This document shows, piece by piece, positions 25,481 to 34,292 of a DNA stretch of 41,789 bases (positions are counted from its first letter, which is position 1; each line of letters opens with the position of its first letter). Position numbers and translations under genes: made by a program. Source of the stretch: Bacteroidaceae bacterium (GTDB lineage Bacteria; Bacteroidota; Bacteroidia; Bacteroidales; Bacteroidaceae); contig JAFUSD010000170.1 of NCBI GenBank assembly GCA_017480685.1, forward strand, positions 1 through 41,789, given 5' to 3'. The notes beneath the pieces were generated by a model. It searched no databases and had not been told where the DNA came from. It saw nothing but the letters and a program-made list of their open reading frames with translations.

Positions 25481-27184
25481 TTAGGGTAGGTTGTTGTATT
25501 GCTTTATGATGCTGTATGCTTGATATATGCCGTGGCTTCCTGCCTGACTGAGGTCGTCAAGGCTGTCAGCGGCTTTGCCTTGCATGATGCTGATAATGCC
25601 GCGGTTGTAGAATGCCAGTGCAAACTGCGGCTTGAGCCGGATTGCTGTGTCGAGGTCGGCACGCGCTTTGTCAAGGTTGCCCTGCTGTGCACTCACATAG
25701 GCTCGGTTATAGTAAGCTTCTGCAAACTGTGGCTCGGCTTCTATCACCGCGCTGAAGGCTGCTTCGGCCAGTGGCAACTCGTCGGTTTGCATGGCATGGT
25801 CTATGCCACGCTGGAACTGATCGAGCTGTGGCGGCTTGATGCCAAGGGCTTCGATGGTATAAGGAGGCACTATGCGCTCAGCTGCCACGAGGGGATCGGC
25901 ATCGAGAAGCATGAGCGGCATGAGCTTGGCCTCGGCTGTACGGTTTTGTATCTTGCCGCGGAGGGGGTCGGCATAGGTGGGTTCGTCGTCCGACTCGTCT
26001 TCTACAAGCTGACTGTATTTGTCCAGGTCCACCTGTGTCTTCTTGCGCGTGTGGTTGGGTTGGCTGTTTGTAGGTGTGGAGTATCCGTAGCGATGTGCCA
26101 CGTTTTCACGCAGGATGTGTTCCTCATCGCTCATGGCGCCACGAATGTCGCCTATCTGTCGACGAGCCTCGGCTCTCAGCTGGTAGCCGTAAAGGAATTT
26201 CGGGAATTGCTCGATGACACGTGTATAGTCGCGTATGGCACTCCGATAGTCGCCGGTCTGATGGTACAGACGTGCACGGTTGAAGAGTGTCATGACGTCG
26301 TCGGGGTCTACTTTGAGTATGAAATCAAAGTCTTCGATAGCAAGGTTGTCTTCACCCACCGCTGCCCGCAACAGTCCACGATTGTAGTGTGCTGCAAAGT
26401 TGCCGGAGTCGATGCTGAGGGCAAGGTCATAGTCGGCCATGGCTCCGCGCAGGTTGTTCTGATGGTGACGACACAAAGCCCGGTTGATGATTGTGTGCGG
26501 GTCGCGCGGTGAAAGACGTATTGCTTCGTCAAGCTGAGCCTCGGCAGCAGCATACTCCTCGCTCCAGATGAGCAACGCTCCCTTCAATGAGCGTGCCTCG
26601 GCATTATAGGGTTCTGCCTCGATGGCCTGGTCGGCCACGGTCTGTGCCTGCAGGGTATCGCCCTGTTTCAGACGAAGTTCAGAGAGAAGTATGTATCCGT
26701 CGGCATGGCGTGGAAAGGTATGAATGAATTGTGCCAGTGTGGTGTCGGCCTGCTCAAGGCTGTCAATTTGCATATAACAGAGAGCAAGGTTATGCCACAT
26801 GGTGCGGTGGTCGGGGTCTATGCTCAGGGCCTCCTCATAGTCGGCGGCAGCATCGGCGTAGTTCTTGCGGTTGATACGTGAGAGACCACGCACTTCATAC
26901 GAGTTGATGTAGTAGGGATTAAGGGTTATTGCCTGGCTGAGGTCGGCCTCGGCGCCGCTATAGTCCTCAAGATAGAACTTGGCAAGCCCACGATAGAAAT
27001 ATGGCTCATAGAGATGTGGCTTGGCACTGATTATGCGGTTGAAATACTGGATGGAGAGTGCATAGTCGTCGTAGTAGAGTGCATTGCGGCCGATAAGCAT
27101 CATGCGCTCTGCATTGATTTGTGCAGAGAGCAACATCGGCAGCATGAGCATGAACAGTAGTATGTAGCTTCTACGACAAGACAT
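25481..27184 (-). CDS. exported tetratricopeptide-repeat protein
   Basis: This 567-aa protein has a signal peptide (about residues 1-22, LPMLLSAQ) and then consecutive TPR units from about residue 25 to the C-terminus, for example EPYFYRGLAKFYLEDYSGAE and AHYNRGLLRAAVGEDNLAIE. A less regular, charged stretch near 365-430 (HTRKKTQVDLDKYSQLVED) separates two TPR blocks. It probably acts as a periplasmic scaffold for protein contacts; the partners are unknown. It follows def in the ruvX-def-TPR order, which is common in Bacteroidales as I recall it. A 15-bp tandem repeat fills the gap to def. Confidence 0.88.
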   Translation of the reverse strand: MSCRRSYILLFMLMLPMLLSAQINAERMMLIGRNALYYDDYALSIQYFNRIISAKPHLYEPYFYRGLAKFYLEDYSGAEADLSQAITLNPYYINSYEVRGLSRINRKNYADAAADYEEALSIDPDHRTMWHNLALCYMQIDSLEQADTTLAQFIHTFPRHADGYILLSELRLKQGDTLQAQTVADQAIEAEPYNAEARSLKGALLIWSEEYAAAEAQLDEAIRLSPRDPHTIINRALCRHHQNNLRGAMADYDLALSIDSGNFAAHYNRGLLRAAVGEDNLAIEDFDFILKVDPDDVMTLFNRARLYHQTGDYRSAIRDYTRVIEQFPKFLYGYQLRAEARRQIGDIRGAMSDEEHILRENVAHRYGYSTPTNSQPNHTRKKTQVDLDKYSQLVEDESDDEPTYADPLRGKIQNRTAEAKLMPLMLLDADPLVAAERIVPPYTIEALGIKPPQLDQFQRGIDHAMQTDELPLAEAAFSAVIEAEPQFAEAYYNRAYVSAQQGNLDKARADLDTAIRLKPQFALAFYNRGIISIMQGKAADSLDDLSQAGSHGIYQAYSIIKQYNNLP

Positions 27185-27220
27185 TGGGGCTCTCTTTGTA
27201 AAAATGACAAAGCCGTTTCT

Positions 27221-27370
27221 CAGCTTTTACTTTCTCAGCTTTTGTTTAATCAGCTTTTGTTTAATCAGCTTTTGTTTAATCAGCTTTTGCTTTCTCAACT
27301 TTTGTTTAATCAGCTTTTGCTTTCTCAACTTTTGTTTAATCAGCTTTTGCTTTCTCAGCTTTTTACTTTA
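27221..27370. repeat. 15-bp tandem repeat between def and the TPR gene
   Basis: Ten units beginning CAGCTTTT or CAACTTTT start every 15 bp from 27221 to 27356. Two unit types (GTTTAAT and CTTTCTC endings) partly alternate. The last unit contains the def stop codon, so the array grew out of or up to the end of the coding region. Confidence 0.95.
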
Positions 27371-27903
27371 TAGGAACAGCTGACCCTTCCTTTGGTCATT
27401 GCCAGGAGTTTTTTCTTGATAAGCTGTTTACGCAACGACGATATATGGTCGATGAAGAGTTTGCCCTGCAGATGGTCGTACTCGTGTTGGAACACGCGTG
27501 CAAGAAAACCATCAAGCCACTCGTCATGAGGTTGCAATTGCTCGTCGAGATATGTGACGTGTACAGTCTTGGGACGACGCACGTTTTCGTGGATGCCTGG
27601 CACACTGAGGCAACCTTCCTCCATCGTCTCGGTGTCCTCACTGGCCTCAACTATGGTGGGGTTGATATATGCATGCAGGAAATCTTTGTACTGCGGCATG
27701 TCGTCGCTCAAGGCGTTGAGGTCGATTACAAACAAACGTAGGGGGAGACCCACCTGAGGTGCTGCAAGCCCTACTCCGTCGGCATGCTGCATAGTTTCGA
27801 ACATGTTCTGTATCAGTTCCTGAAGTTTGGGATAGTCAGCCGGCACTTCCTCTGCATGCTTACGAAGCATGGGCTGACCGAGTATGTACATGGGTAGAAT
27901 CAT
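27355..27903 (-). CDS. def: peptide deformylase
   Basis: This 182-aa cytoplasmic metalloenzyme removes the formyl group from the N-terminal methionine of new proteins. All three signature motifs are present: GVGLAAPQVG (43-52), EGCLSVPG (96-103, metal ligand Cys98) and HEYDH (140-144, ligands His140 and His144, catalytic Glu141). The length is normal. The gene follows ruvX after 132 bases. Its stop codon falls within the first unit of a 15-bp tandem repeat, so the last few residues are shaped by repeat sequence. Confidence 0.97.
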   Translation of the reverse strand: MILPMYILGQPMLRKHAEEVPADYPKLQELIQNMFETMQHADGVGLAAPQVGLPLRLFVIDLNALSDDMPQYKDFLHAYINPTIVEASEDTETMEEGCLSVPGIHENVRRPKTVHVTYLDEQLQPHDEWLDGFLARVFQHEYDHLQGKLFIDHISSLRKQLIKKKLLAMTKGRVSCSYKVKS

Positions 27904-28035
27904 AATCTTATTTAGCCATTTACTATATTTACTATCTATTATTTTACTTATCTATTATTCTATTATTTATTCATGTAATTTAACCATTTGCCGGTTACTA
28001 CATGTATCCATCGTCTTTGCGCTCTCTACTTCCTC

Positions 28036-28449
28036 TTACAGCTTCTGTGCAGCCATATATTCTTCGAGTATGATTGCTGCACTGATTTTATCAACCAATG
28101 CCTTGTCTTGCCGCGCCTTCCTCGGTATTCCACTGTCGATTATTGCTTTGTGTGCAATGACCGATGTGAATCGTTCGTCGAAAAGGTCTACTTGAACAGA
28201 CGGATATATCTTTCGCAGGCGGTTGACGAACGGAGTGATGCGTCGCATATTCTCTGAGTCGGAACCGTCAAGCCTACGTGGATAGCCCACAACAATACGC
28301 TCAACCTGCTCACGACCGATGTAATCGTCAATGAATGCAAGGAGGTCGCGAGTGTCTACCGTAGTCAGCGGACCTGCAATGATTTGCAGAGGGTCGGTCA
28401 CCGCTATGCCGGTTCGTTTCTGTCCGTAGTCTATTGCTAAAATCCTCAT
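28036..28449 (-). CDS. ruvX: putative pre-16S rRNA nuclease / Holliday junction resolvase YqgF-RuvX
   Basis: This 137-aa protein has the RNase-H-like fold of the YqgF family: ILAIDYGQKRTGIAV at the N-terminus (catalytic Asp7), IVVGYPRRLDGSDSE in the middle and FDERFTSVIAHKAI followed by DKALVDKISAAIIL. The family processes the 5' end of 16S rRNA in Escherichia coli and was first proposed as a resolvase. It lies 16 bases after the TolC-like gene, suggesting read-through from the efflux operon, and upstream of def. Confidence 0.95.
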   Translation of the reverse strand: MRILAIDYGQKRTGIAVTDPLQIIAGPLTTVDTRDLLAFIDDYIGREQVERIVVGYPRRLDGSDSENMRRITPFVNRLRKIYPSVQVDLFDERFTSVIAHKAIIDSGIPRKARQDKALVDKISAAIILEEYMAAQKL

Positions 28450-28465
28450 ATAGCTGTCTTATGAT

Positions 28466-29869
28466 TCAAGGTAGAATCTGTCCGCGCGACTTCTTGTACT
28501 TATATGTGGCCAGTACCTGCTGGCACCGTGCCTCCACCTTTGCAGCATAAGCTTGCTGCCACATTGCCTGTGCTTCAAGGTAATCGGACAGTGTCTCGTA
28601 TCCCACCTCGTATTGCTGACGCGACAGACGCATGTTCTCTTCGGCCTGACTTAGTGCACTCTCGGTAAGGGTAAGTTCCTTCTGTGCCTCATCGAGCGCC
28701 TGCAGGGCTTGCTGCTGTTCAAGCATCATCTGCTCGCTGAGGTCGGCTTGTTCCAACTGGGCAATGGTCTGTTTGGCCTTTGCCGAGCGTATCTTGTTGC
28801 TTCCCTCTCCAAAATTGACGATTGGCACCTTCACCCCGATGCCCACCGATGCAGCACCATCGGACAGCAGTCGACGACCTGCCAGCTCGCCACCATGAGC
28901 ATAGGTGTATCCGCCCATCAGCACAACCTGAGGCAAGAAGTCGCTACGTGTGAGTTTCACCCCCTCGGTTGCCAAAGAGACCTGCTGCTGCAACAGACCA
29001 TATTCAGGACGTTGGCTGATGTCGATGCCTGGCTGTGTACTGAAACTGATTGGGGTGAGGTTGTCGGCTGTGACACTGATATCCGATGTCAACGGACGGC
29101 CAATGTAATGACACAGATTCATCTTGGCCAGCGTGTAGGCATTCTCGGCCTTGCTTATGTTGAGGTCGGCTTCGTTCAGTTTCACCTGCACCTTCATCAC
29201 ATCATTACGAGTTTTCATACCATGGCGCAGGGCGCTGTCCACGTTTTTCTTCAATTCATCGAGCAATTCCTTGTATCGCTGCATGACATCAATCATCTCC
29301 TTGGCCTTGACTGCCATGACGTATGCCTCTATGGTCTGCACAACAACGTTATCCTGAGTCAGTCGGTGACTTGTTTCGCTCATTGCCTTGCCTATCAATG
29401 CCATGTTATACGCCGTTGAGATTTTGCCACCCATATAAATAGGTTGGGTCAAGCTTATTCCTCCAATAAACATGTTCTTGATCTTGAGCTTCATCTGCTG
29501 ATCAGGAAACAGCGCATACTGGTTCATGCTATACGATCCATCGGCGTTGGGAGTGACATTTGGCACAAACGTGCCGAGTGCTTCCACGTAGTTGTATATT
29601 GGCAACTGGCCGCCTTTGATAGTGAAGTCGGCTTTTGCCGTGGAATACATGTCGGTCATGAAAAGGTCGATGCGTGGATAGAAGTTCGACTTGTATGTAT
29701 TTACGTCGTATTCCATCTGCTGCTGGGTTATGTTACTCTTTGCCAACTGTTTGTTGTCGGCGAGAGCCATGTCTATACACTGTTGAAGTGTGAGGGTTTG
29801 AGCCCTCATACACACAGGTGTGACCATTATCAGCATCAGTGCCGAGTATGTAACAATGTGTCGGTTCAT
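28466..29869 (-). CDS. TolC-family outer-membrane efflux protein
   Basis: This 467-aa protein has a signal peptide (about residues 1-23, ending MRAQ). It has two OEP repeats of long alpha-helices and beta-strands; the start LTLQQCIDMALADNKQLAKS is typical. It forms the outer-membrane channel of a tripartite pump. The start codon overlaps the stop of the RND gene by 4 bases, and the adaptor gene is the first of the set, so all three parts are made together. Substrates cannot be read from the sequence. Confidence 0.93.
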   Translation of the reverse strand: MNRHIVTYSALMLIMVTPVCMRAQTLTLQQCIDMALADNKQLAKSNITQQQMEYDVNTYKSNFYPRIDLFMTDMYSTAKADFTIKGGQLPIYNYVEALGTFVPNVTPNADGSYSMNQYALFPDQQMKLKIKNMFIGGISLTQPIYMGGKISTAYNMALIGKAMSETSHRLTQDNVVVQTIEAYVMAVKAKEMIDVMQRYKELLDELKKNVDSALRHGMKTRNDVMKVQVKLNEADLNISKAENAYTLAKMNLCHYIGRPLTSDISVTADNLTPISFSTQPGIDISQRPEYGLLQQQVSLATEGVKLTRSDFLPQVVLMGGYTYAHGGELAGRRLLSDGAASVGIGVKVPIVNFGEGSNKIRSAKAKQTIAQLEQADLSEQMMLEQQQALQALDEAQKELTLTESALSQAEENMRLSRQQYEVGYETLSDYLEAQAMWQQAYAAKVEARCQQVLATYKYKKSRGQILP

Positions 29870-32800
29870 ATCTTAAAGAAGAGAGAATAGAGTATTGGAA
29901 TGAATATGAGTGTTATGAGCGTTCCCACAAAGAGTCCACCCATGATGGTGACTGACAGTGAGCCGAACATGGCATCAGGCACAAGCGGAATCATGCCTAG
30001 GATTGTGGTGAGCGATGCCATCATGACCGGTCGCAGACGACTCTTGGCACTGTTGATGAGAGCGTCGCGTGCCGGTATGCCGTTGCTTATCTCAAGTGTG
30101 ATCTCGTCGATGAGCACTATGCCGTTCTTTATCATCATACCTATCAGACCGAGGACGCCCACTATTGCCACAAATCCGAATTGCTTGCCCGAGATGAGCA
30201 CGGTGGGTATAACGCCTACCAATATGAACGGTATGCAGCAGAATATGATTGCAGGTTTCTTGTAGTCTTTGAATAGCATGATTAGAATGCATATCATCAT
30301 GATGATGGCGAGTGGGAAATTGGCAAACAGGTAGCGCATTGAGTCATCGCTTGCCTTCTTCTCGCCCTGCCATGAGAGGCTATAGCCTTCGGGAAGTTTC
30401 ATTTTGTGCAACTCTTTTTCGAGCGAAGCCCGTGCTTCCTCGGTTCCTACTCCCGGGCGCGGACTGCATTGCATGCGTTGAGCGCGTTGGCCGTTGTAGC
30501 GCATCACTACAGGATCTTCCCACCCTACGTCGATACTACGCACAATCTGGCGGAGGGGAGTTGAGCCGGTTATTTCCTCTATGAGGTCTTCTCTGGAGTA
30601 TGCGCCACTCAGCACTTTGGTTATGAGGTCTTGATTGGTGAGTTTGCTTAGGTTTGGCAAAAGTCCGAACACCTCGGCATCTTGCAGGTTGTCTATGTTG
30701 TTGCCATCATGGTCTACACATTTGACGTATATTTTATTGGCATTGATGCCATCATAGAAAGTGCCTATCGGGATTCCTCCAGTGTAAGCAAGGACTGATG
30801 TGCCCACATCGCTGCGGCTGAGTCCGCTGGAACGGGCTGCCGACTGCTGATACTCGACATTGAGCACCGGGCATCGTGGCTCCCAGTCGGTGGTGGGCAA
30901 GTATACCATGTTGCTTTGACGGACGATGTTCATGGCCGAGTCTGTGAGTTGGTGGAGTACTTCGGGGTCGGGACCGCGGAACATGGCCTCGATGGGATAC
31001 TTCTTGAACATGAGGTTGTAGCGCTTCAGTTTGATGTATGCGTCGGGATAGCGTTTTGAGAGTTCGTCCTGTATGTCATTGATGTTGTCCACAAGTGCAG
31101 CCGGCGACGTGAAGTCTATTATCAGTTCGCCGTATGCAAGCGATGGGGTGGCGATACTACGCACGAGGTTGTATCGGCTTGGCGTTCCGCCTATGGATGT
31201 GGTGATGTTGGTCACTTCATCGCGTGTTTTCAGATATTCGCTTATTTCCTTGAGGTCGGCCTCTACCTGTGTGTTGTTTGTTCCTTCAGGCAGTTTATAT
31301 TCCATATAGAGTTGGTCGTATTCCATGTCGGGGAAAAAGGCCTGGTCGATGAACCGATAGCTCAGTCCGCTTATTATGAGCAGTGCCACTGATGCCAGTA
31401 CGAACGTGACACGGTGGCGAAGTCCGAACTGCAGTATGGCTTCCAGGATGGAATATGTGCGTCCTGTATATAATTCTTCAGTAGAGGCGGCAGCCTTCTC
31501 TTGTTTTGCTTGATTGTCTGATGTGTCGTGCGTCTTCTTGTTTTTGCCGAACAGCAGTCGGCTGCACATGATTGGCACGTGTGTGAGTGCGAGCAACCAG
31601 CTGAGCATCAGCGACACGGCGAGTACGATGAAGAGGTCGCGTACGTAGATGCCTGCTGTATCGGGGCTCAGGAATATGGGCAGGAAGGCGAGTATGGCTA
31701 TGAGCGTGGCTCCGAGCAGCGGCATGGCGGTCTTTCGTCCGATGTCGGTCAGGGCTTCGGTACGTGGCTTGCCTTGCTGTTTGGCTATGAGTATTCCGTC
31801 GACTATCACGATGGCGTTGTCGACCAGCATGCCCATTGCGAGGATAAACGATGCGAGGCTCACTCGTTGCAGTGTGCCGTCAAATCCGTTGAGCACGAGG
31901 AAGGTGCCGAACACAATGGTGACAAGGCTCATGCCTATGATGAGTCCGCTCTTCAGTCCCATGGTGAAGATGAGTACTACGATTACGATGAGTACAGACT
32001 CTACAAGGTTTATGAGGAATGTGTTGAGTGCTGTCGATACACGCTCGGGCTGGAAGAACACTTTGTGGTATTCCACTCCTGCCGGCAGCCGGTGTTCTAT
32101 GCTTTGCAGTTTTTCTTCTACAATGTCTCCTATTTTGGTGACATCCTTGGTTGGCAGGCAAGCAATCGAAATGCCGATGGCTCGTTCGCCGTTATACATC
32201 AGGGCGTTGCGTGTGGGTTCTTCGTAGGCTTTCACCACCGAGGCTATGTCGCTAATGCGCAGTTGGTCGTCGTCGTGTCCCTGTATGAGCATGTCGGCTA
32301 TGTCGCGTGTGTTGTTGAACCGGTCGCTCACACTCACACGTATGCGACTCGTTCCGCTGTCATAGTATCCGGCATATACGGTTTTGTTTTGCCCGTTGAG
32401 TGTCTGAATCACTTCGGTTGGCATCACTCCGAGGTTTGCCATCTTGTCTTGGCTCAGTTCTATGTTGATGCATTGGCTGCGTTTGCCATATATGTCGACC
32501 CTGCACACGCCGTCTATTTCCATCAGTTCGCGTTTCATGAGTTCGGCATAGTCGCTCAGTTCTTTGTCGTCAAGGCCGTCGCCGGTCAGGGCATAGAACA
32601 TGCCGAACACGTCGCCGAAGTCATCGCGCACAACTGATGGGTATGCGCCTGCCGGTAGGTTGCCTTGTACGTTGCTCACCTTACGGCGTACCATGTCCCA
32701 CGCTTGTTCTATCTCGGTGGTGGTGGTAAGCAGTTCTACGGTGATGATGCTCAGGTCGTTCATCGACTGGCTCTGCACATTGTCCACGTCTGCCACCTCG

Positions 32801-33015
32801 CGTATGGCTTTTTCCAGGAGGTCGGTCACCTCCAGTTCTACCTGGTGTGCCGATGCACCTGGGTATGTGGTCACAATCATGGCTTGCCTCACCTTGATGG
32901 CTGGGTCTTCGAGTTTGCTCATTGATCGGTAGCTGAGCATTCCGCCAATGATGAAGACGGTAATTACGAAGCCTACAAGCTTGGTATTGCGTAACGCCCA
33001 CTTTCCTAAATCCAT
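29866..33015 (-). CDS. RND-family efflux pump, inner-membrane permease
   Basis: This 1049-aa proton-driven transporter has the AcrB layout: a first transmembrane helix (about 13-30), a large periplasmic loop, TM helices 2-6 (about 330-500), a second loop and TM helices 7-12 at the C-terminus. The TM4 proton-relay region reads GMLVDNAIVIVDGI, with Asp followed by Asn where AcrB has two Asp residues; the VDN form is common in other family members. The length fits the HAE1-type family. It overlaps the adaptor gene by 1 base and the TolC gene by 4. Likely substrates are drugs, bile acids or other amphiphiles, but this is inference. Confidence 0.94.
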   Translation of the reverse strand: MDLGKWALRNTKLVGFVITVFIIGGMLSYRSMSKLEDPAIKVRQAMIVTTYPGASAHQVELEVTDLLEKAIREVADVDNVQSQSMNDLSIITVELLTTTTEIEQAWDMVRRKVSNVQGNLPAGAYPSVVRDDFGDVFGMFYALTGDGLDDKELSDYAELMKRELMEIDGVCRVDIYGKRSQCINIELSQDKMANLGVMPTEVIQTLNGQNKTVYAGYYDSGTSRIRVSVSDRFNNTRDIADMLIQGHDDDQLRISDIASVVKAYEEPTRNALMYNGERAIGISIACLPTKDVTKIGDIVEEKLQSIEHRLPAGVEYHKVFFQPERVSTALNTFLINLVESVLIVIVVLIFTMGLKSGLIIGMSLVTIVFGTFLVLNGFDGTLQRVSLASFILAMGMLVDNAIVIVDGILIAKQQGKPRTEALTDIGRKTAMPLLGATLIAILAFLPIFLSPDTAGIYVRDLFIVLAVSLMLSWLLALTHVPIMCSRLLFGKNKKTHDTSDNQAKQEKAAASTEELYTGRTYSILEAILQFGLRHRVTFVLASVALLIISGLSYRFIDQAFFPDMEYDQLYMEYKLPEGTNNTQVEADLKEISEYLKTRDEVTNITTSIGGTPSRYNLVRSIATPSLAYGELIIDFTSPAALVDNINDIQDELSKRYPDAYIKLKRYNLMFKKYPIEAMFRGPDPEVLHQLTDSAMNIVRQSNMVYLPTTDWEPRCPVLNVEYQQSAARSSGLSRSDVGTSVLAYTGGIPIGTFYDGINANKIYVKCVDHDGNNIDNLQDAEVFGLLPNLSKLTNQDLITKVLSGAYSREDLIEEITGSTPLRQIVRSIDVGWEDPVVMRYNGQRAQRMQCSPRPGVGTEEARASLEKELHKMKLPEGYSLSWQGEKKASDDSMRYLFANFPLAIIMMICILIMLFKDYKKPAIIFCCIPFILVGVIPTVLISGKQFGFVAIVGVLGLIGMMIKNGIVLIDEITLEISNGIPARDALINSAKSRLRPVMMASLTTILGMIPLVPDAMFGSLSVTIMGGLFVGTLITLIFIPILYSLFFKI

Positions 33016-34082
33016 TACAGCAGTCCTCCTATGTTAGATGTTGAACTGACCGGCAGCGGTGTCACTTTCTGTCCGTCGGTTATGTGGTGTACGCCTGCGG
33101 TCACCACTTCGTCGCCTTCTGCAAGTCCTTCCGACACTTCGGCGTTGCCGTTGCGATGCAGTCGCTTCACTTTCACACTCCTGCTCTTGACGGTGCCGCT
33201 CTTCTTGTCGTATACGTAGACGTTCTGGTTTCCTGCATGGTCGAAGATGGCGGTTGCGGGTATCATCACGTTGCTGCTCGAGTCGTCGGTTATGTTGACA
33301 TATACCATGGCGCTCATTCCCGGCGTGATGCGGTTGGTGTCATACTGTCCGGCAAAGCGCAGACGCACGGTGTACAGCTGGCTGGCATTGGCCTCGGGGC
33401 TGATGCTCGCTACTTGCAGCGGGAATTCCTCGTCGGGCATGAGGTCGAACTTGCAGTATACGTTTTTGATGCGGTCGCGGTTTGCATAGTCGAATGCCGA
33501 TATGTTGACTTCTACCTCTATTCCCTTGCTGCCGAACATGGATACCACCGGCATGCCGGCGCTCACGGTCTCGCCTGCCTCGTGCAGTATGTTCTGTATG
33601 TATCCGTCCATCGGTGCATAGAGGCGTGTGTCGGCCAGCTGGTTGCGGTGGTTGCTCAGTTTCTGCGTCATCTGTTCAAGTCCGTAGCGGGCTTTGTCAT
33701 AGTTGCTTGCAGTTGTATTTCCCTCGGCATACATGGCCATGATTCGTTCGGCATCGGCCTTCACCTGCTCATATTCGGCTTGTGTGGCGCTGAGTTGTAC
33801 CTGATAGTCGCGCTGATCCATCAGTGCAATGGTCTGACCCTTGCTCACATGATCGCCCTCCTTCACCAGTACTCGGCTGATGGGGCCGCTCACTCTGAAC
33901 GACAGGTTGGCATCGTCCTTCGAGCGGGTCTTGCCAGGATAGCTCACCATGCCGACCTGACTCGTGTCTGTGGCCTTGGCCGTCTTTACGTATTGTATGT
34001 AGTTTGTCTCGTTTGGTTCATGCTTACATGCTACTAACATTGCCAGCAGTGATAATGTAAGAATCAGTTTGTGTCTTGTCAT
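33015..34082 (-). CDS. RND efflux periplasmic adaptor, lipoprotein
   Basis: This 355-aa membrane-fusion protein has a lipoprotein signal with lipobox LVAC (Cys19). Order of parts: barrel-sandwich/biotinyl-like half-motifs (ISRVLVKEGDHVSKGQTIAL near 70 and APMDGYIQNILHEAGETVSAG near 155), a helical hairpin between them (about 95-150), a beta-barrel domain (about 185-265) and a membrane-proximal domain. It links the RND pump to the TolC channel. It is the first gene of the efflux operon, and no repressor gene is next to it. Confidence 0.94.
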   Translation of the reverse strand: MTRHKLILTLSLLAMLVACKHEPNETNYIQYVKTAKATDTSQVGMVSYPGKTRSKDDANLSFRVSGPISRVLVKEGDHVSKGQTIALMDQRDYQVQLSATQAEYEQVKADAERIMAMYAEGNTTASNYDKARYGLEQMTQKLSNHRNQLADTRLYAPMDGYIQNILHEAGETVSAGMPVVSMFGSKGIEVEVNISAFDYANRDRIKNVYCKFDLMPDEEFPLQVASISPEANASQLYTVRLRFAGQYDTNRITPGMSAMVYVNITDDSSSNVMIPATAIFDHAGNQNVYVYDKKSGTVKSRSVKVKRLHRNGNAEVSEGLAEGDEVVTAGVHHITDGQKVTPLPVSSTSNIGGLL

Positions 34083-34110
34083 CTCTTTGTCTTATGTTGA
34101 TATTCGGACT

Positions 34111-34119
34111 GCAAAGATA
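34111..34119 (-). promoter_or_regulatory. -7 element of the efflux operon
   Basis: TATCTTTGC on the minus strand lies 29 bases before the adaptor start codon. No TTG is found at the usual 19-20 base distance, so an activator or a weaker promoter is possible. Confidence 0.55.
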
Positions 34120-34246
34120 GCTATTTCTTTGCAAATCGTTCTTCTTTCTTTGCTATAATTTATAAATAAGGTGTGTTTTTAAGATTTATTTAGGTTGTTT
34201 GTAAAGCTTTTTTGCAAAACGGTCTGCTTGTATAACAAAAGTTTCG

Positions 34247-34255
34247 TATCTTTGC
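34247..34255 (+). promoter_or_regulatory. -7 element of the M6 protease gene
   Basis: TATCTTTGC ends 37 bases before the ATG at 34293. The nearest TTG (34228-34230) leaves 16 bases, shorter than usual. Confidence 0.55.
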
Positions 34256-34292
34256 AGTCGTAAGTAAAAAACAACGACTACACACACGCGAA

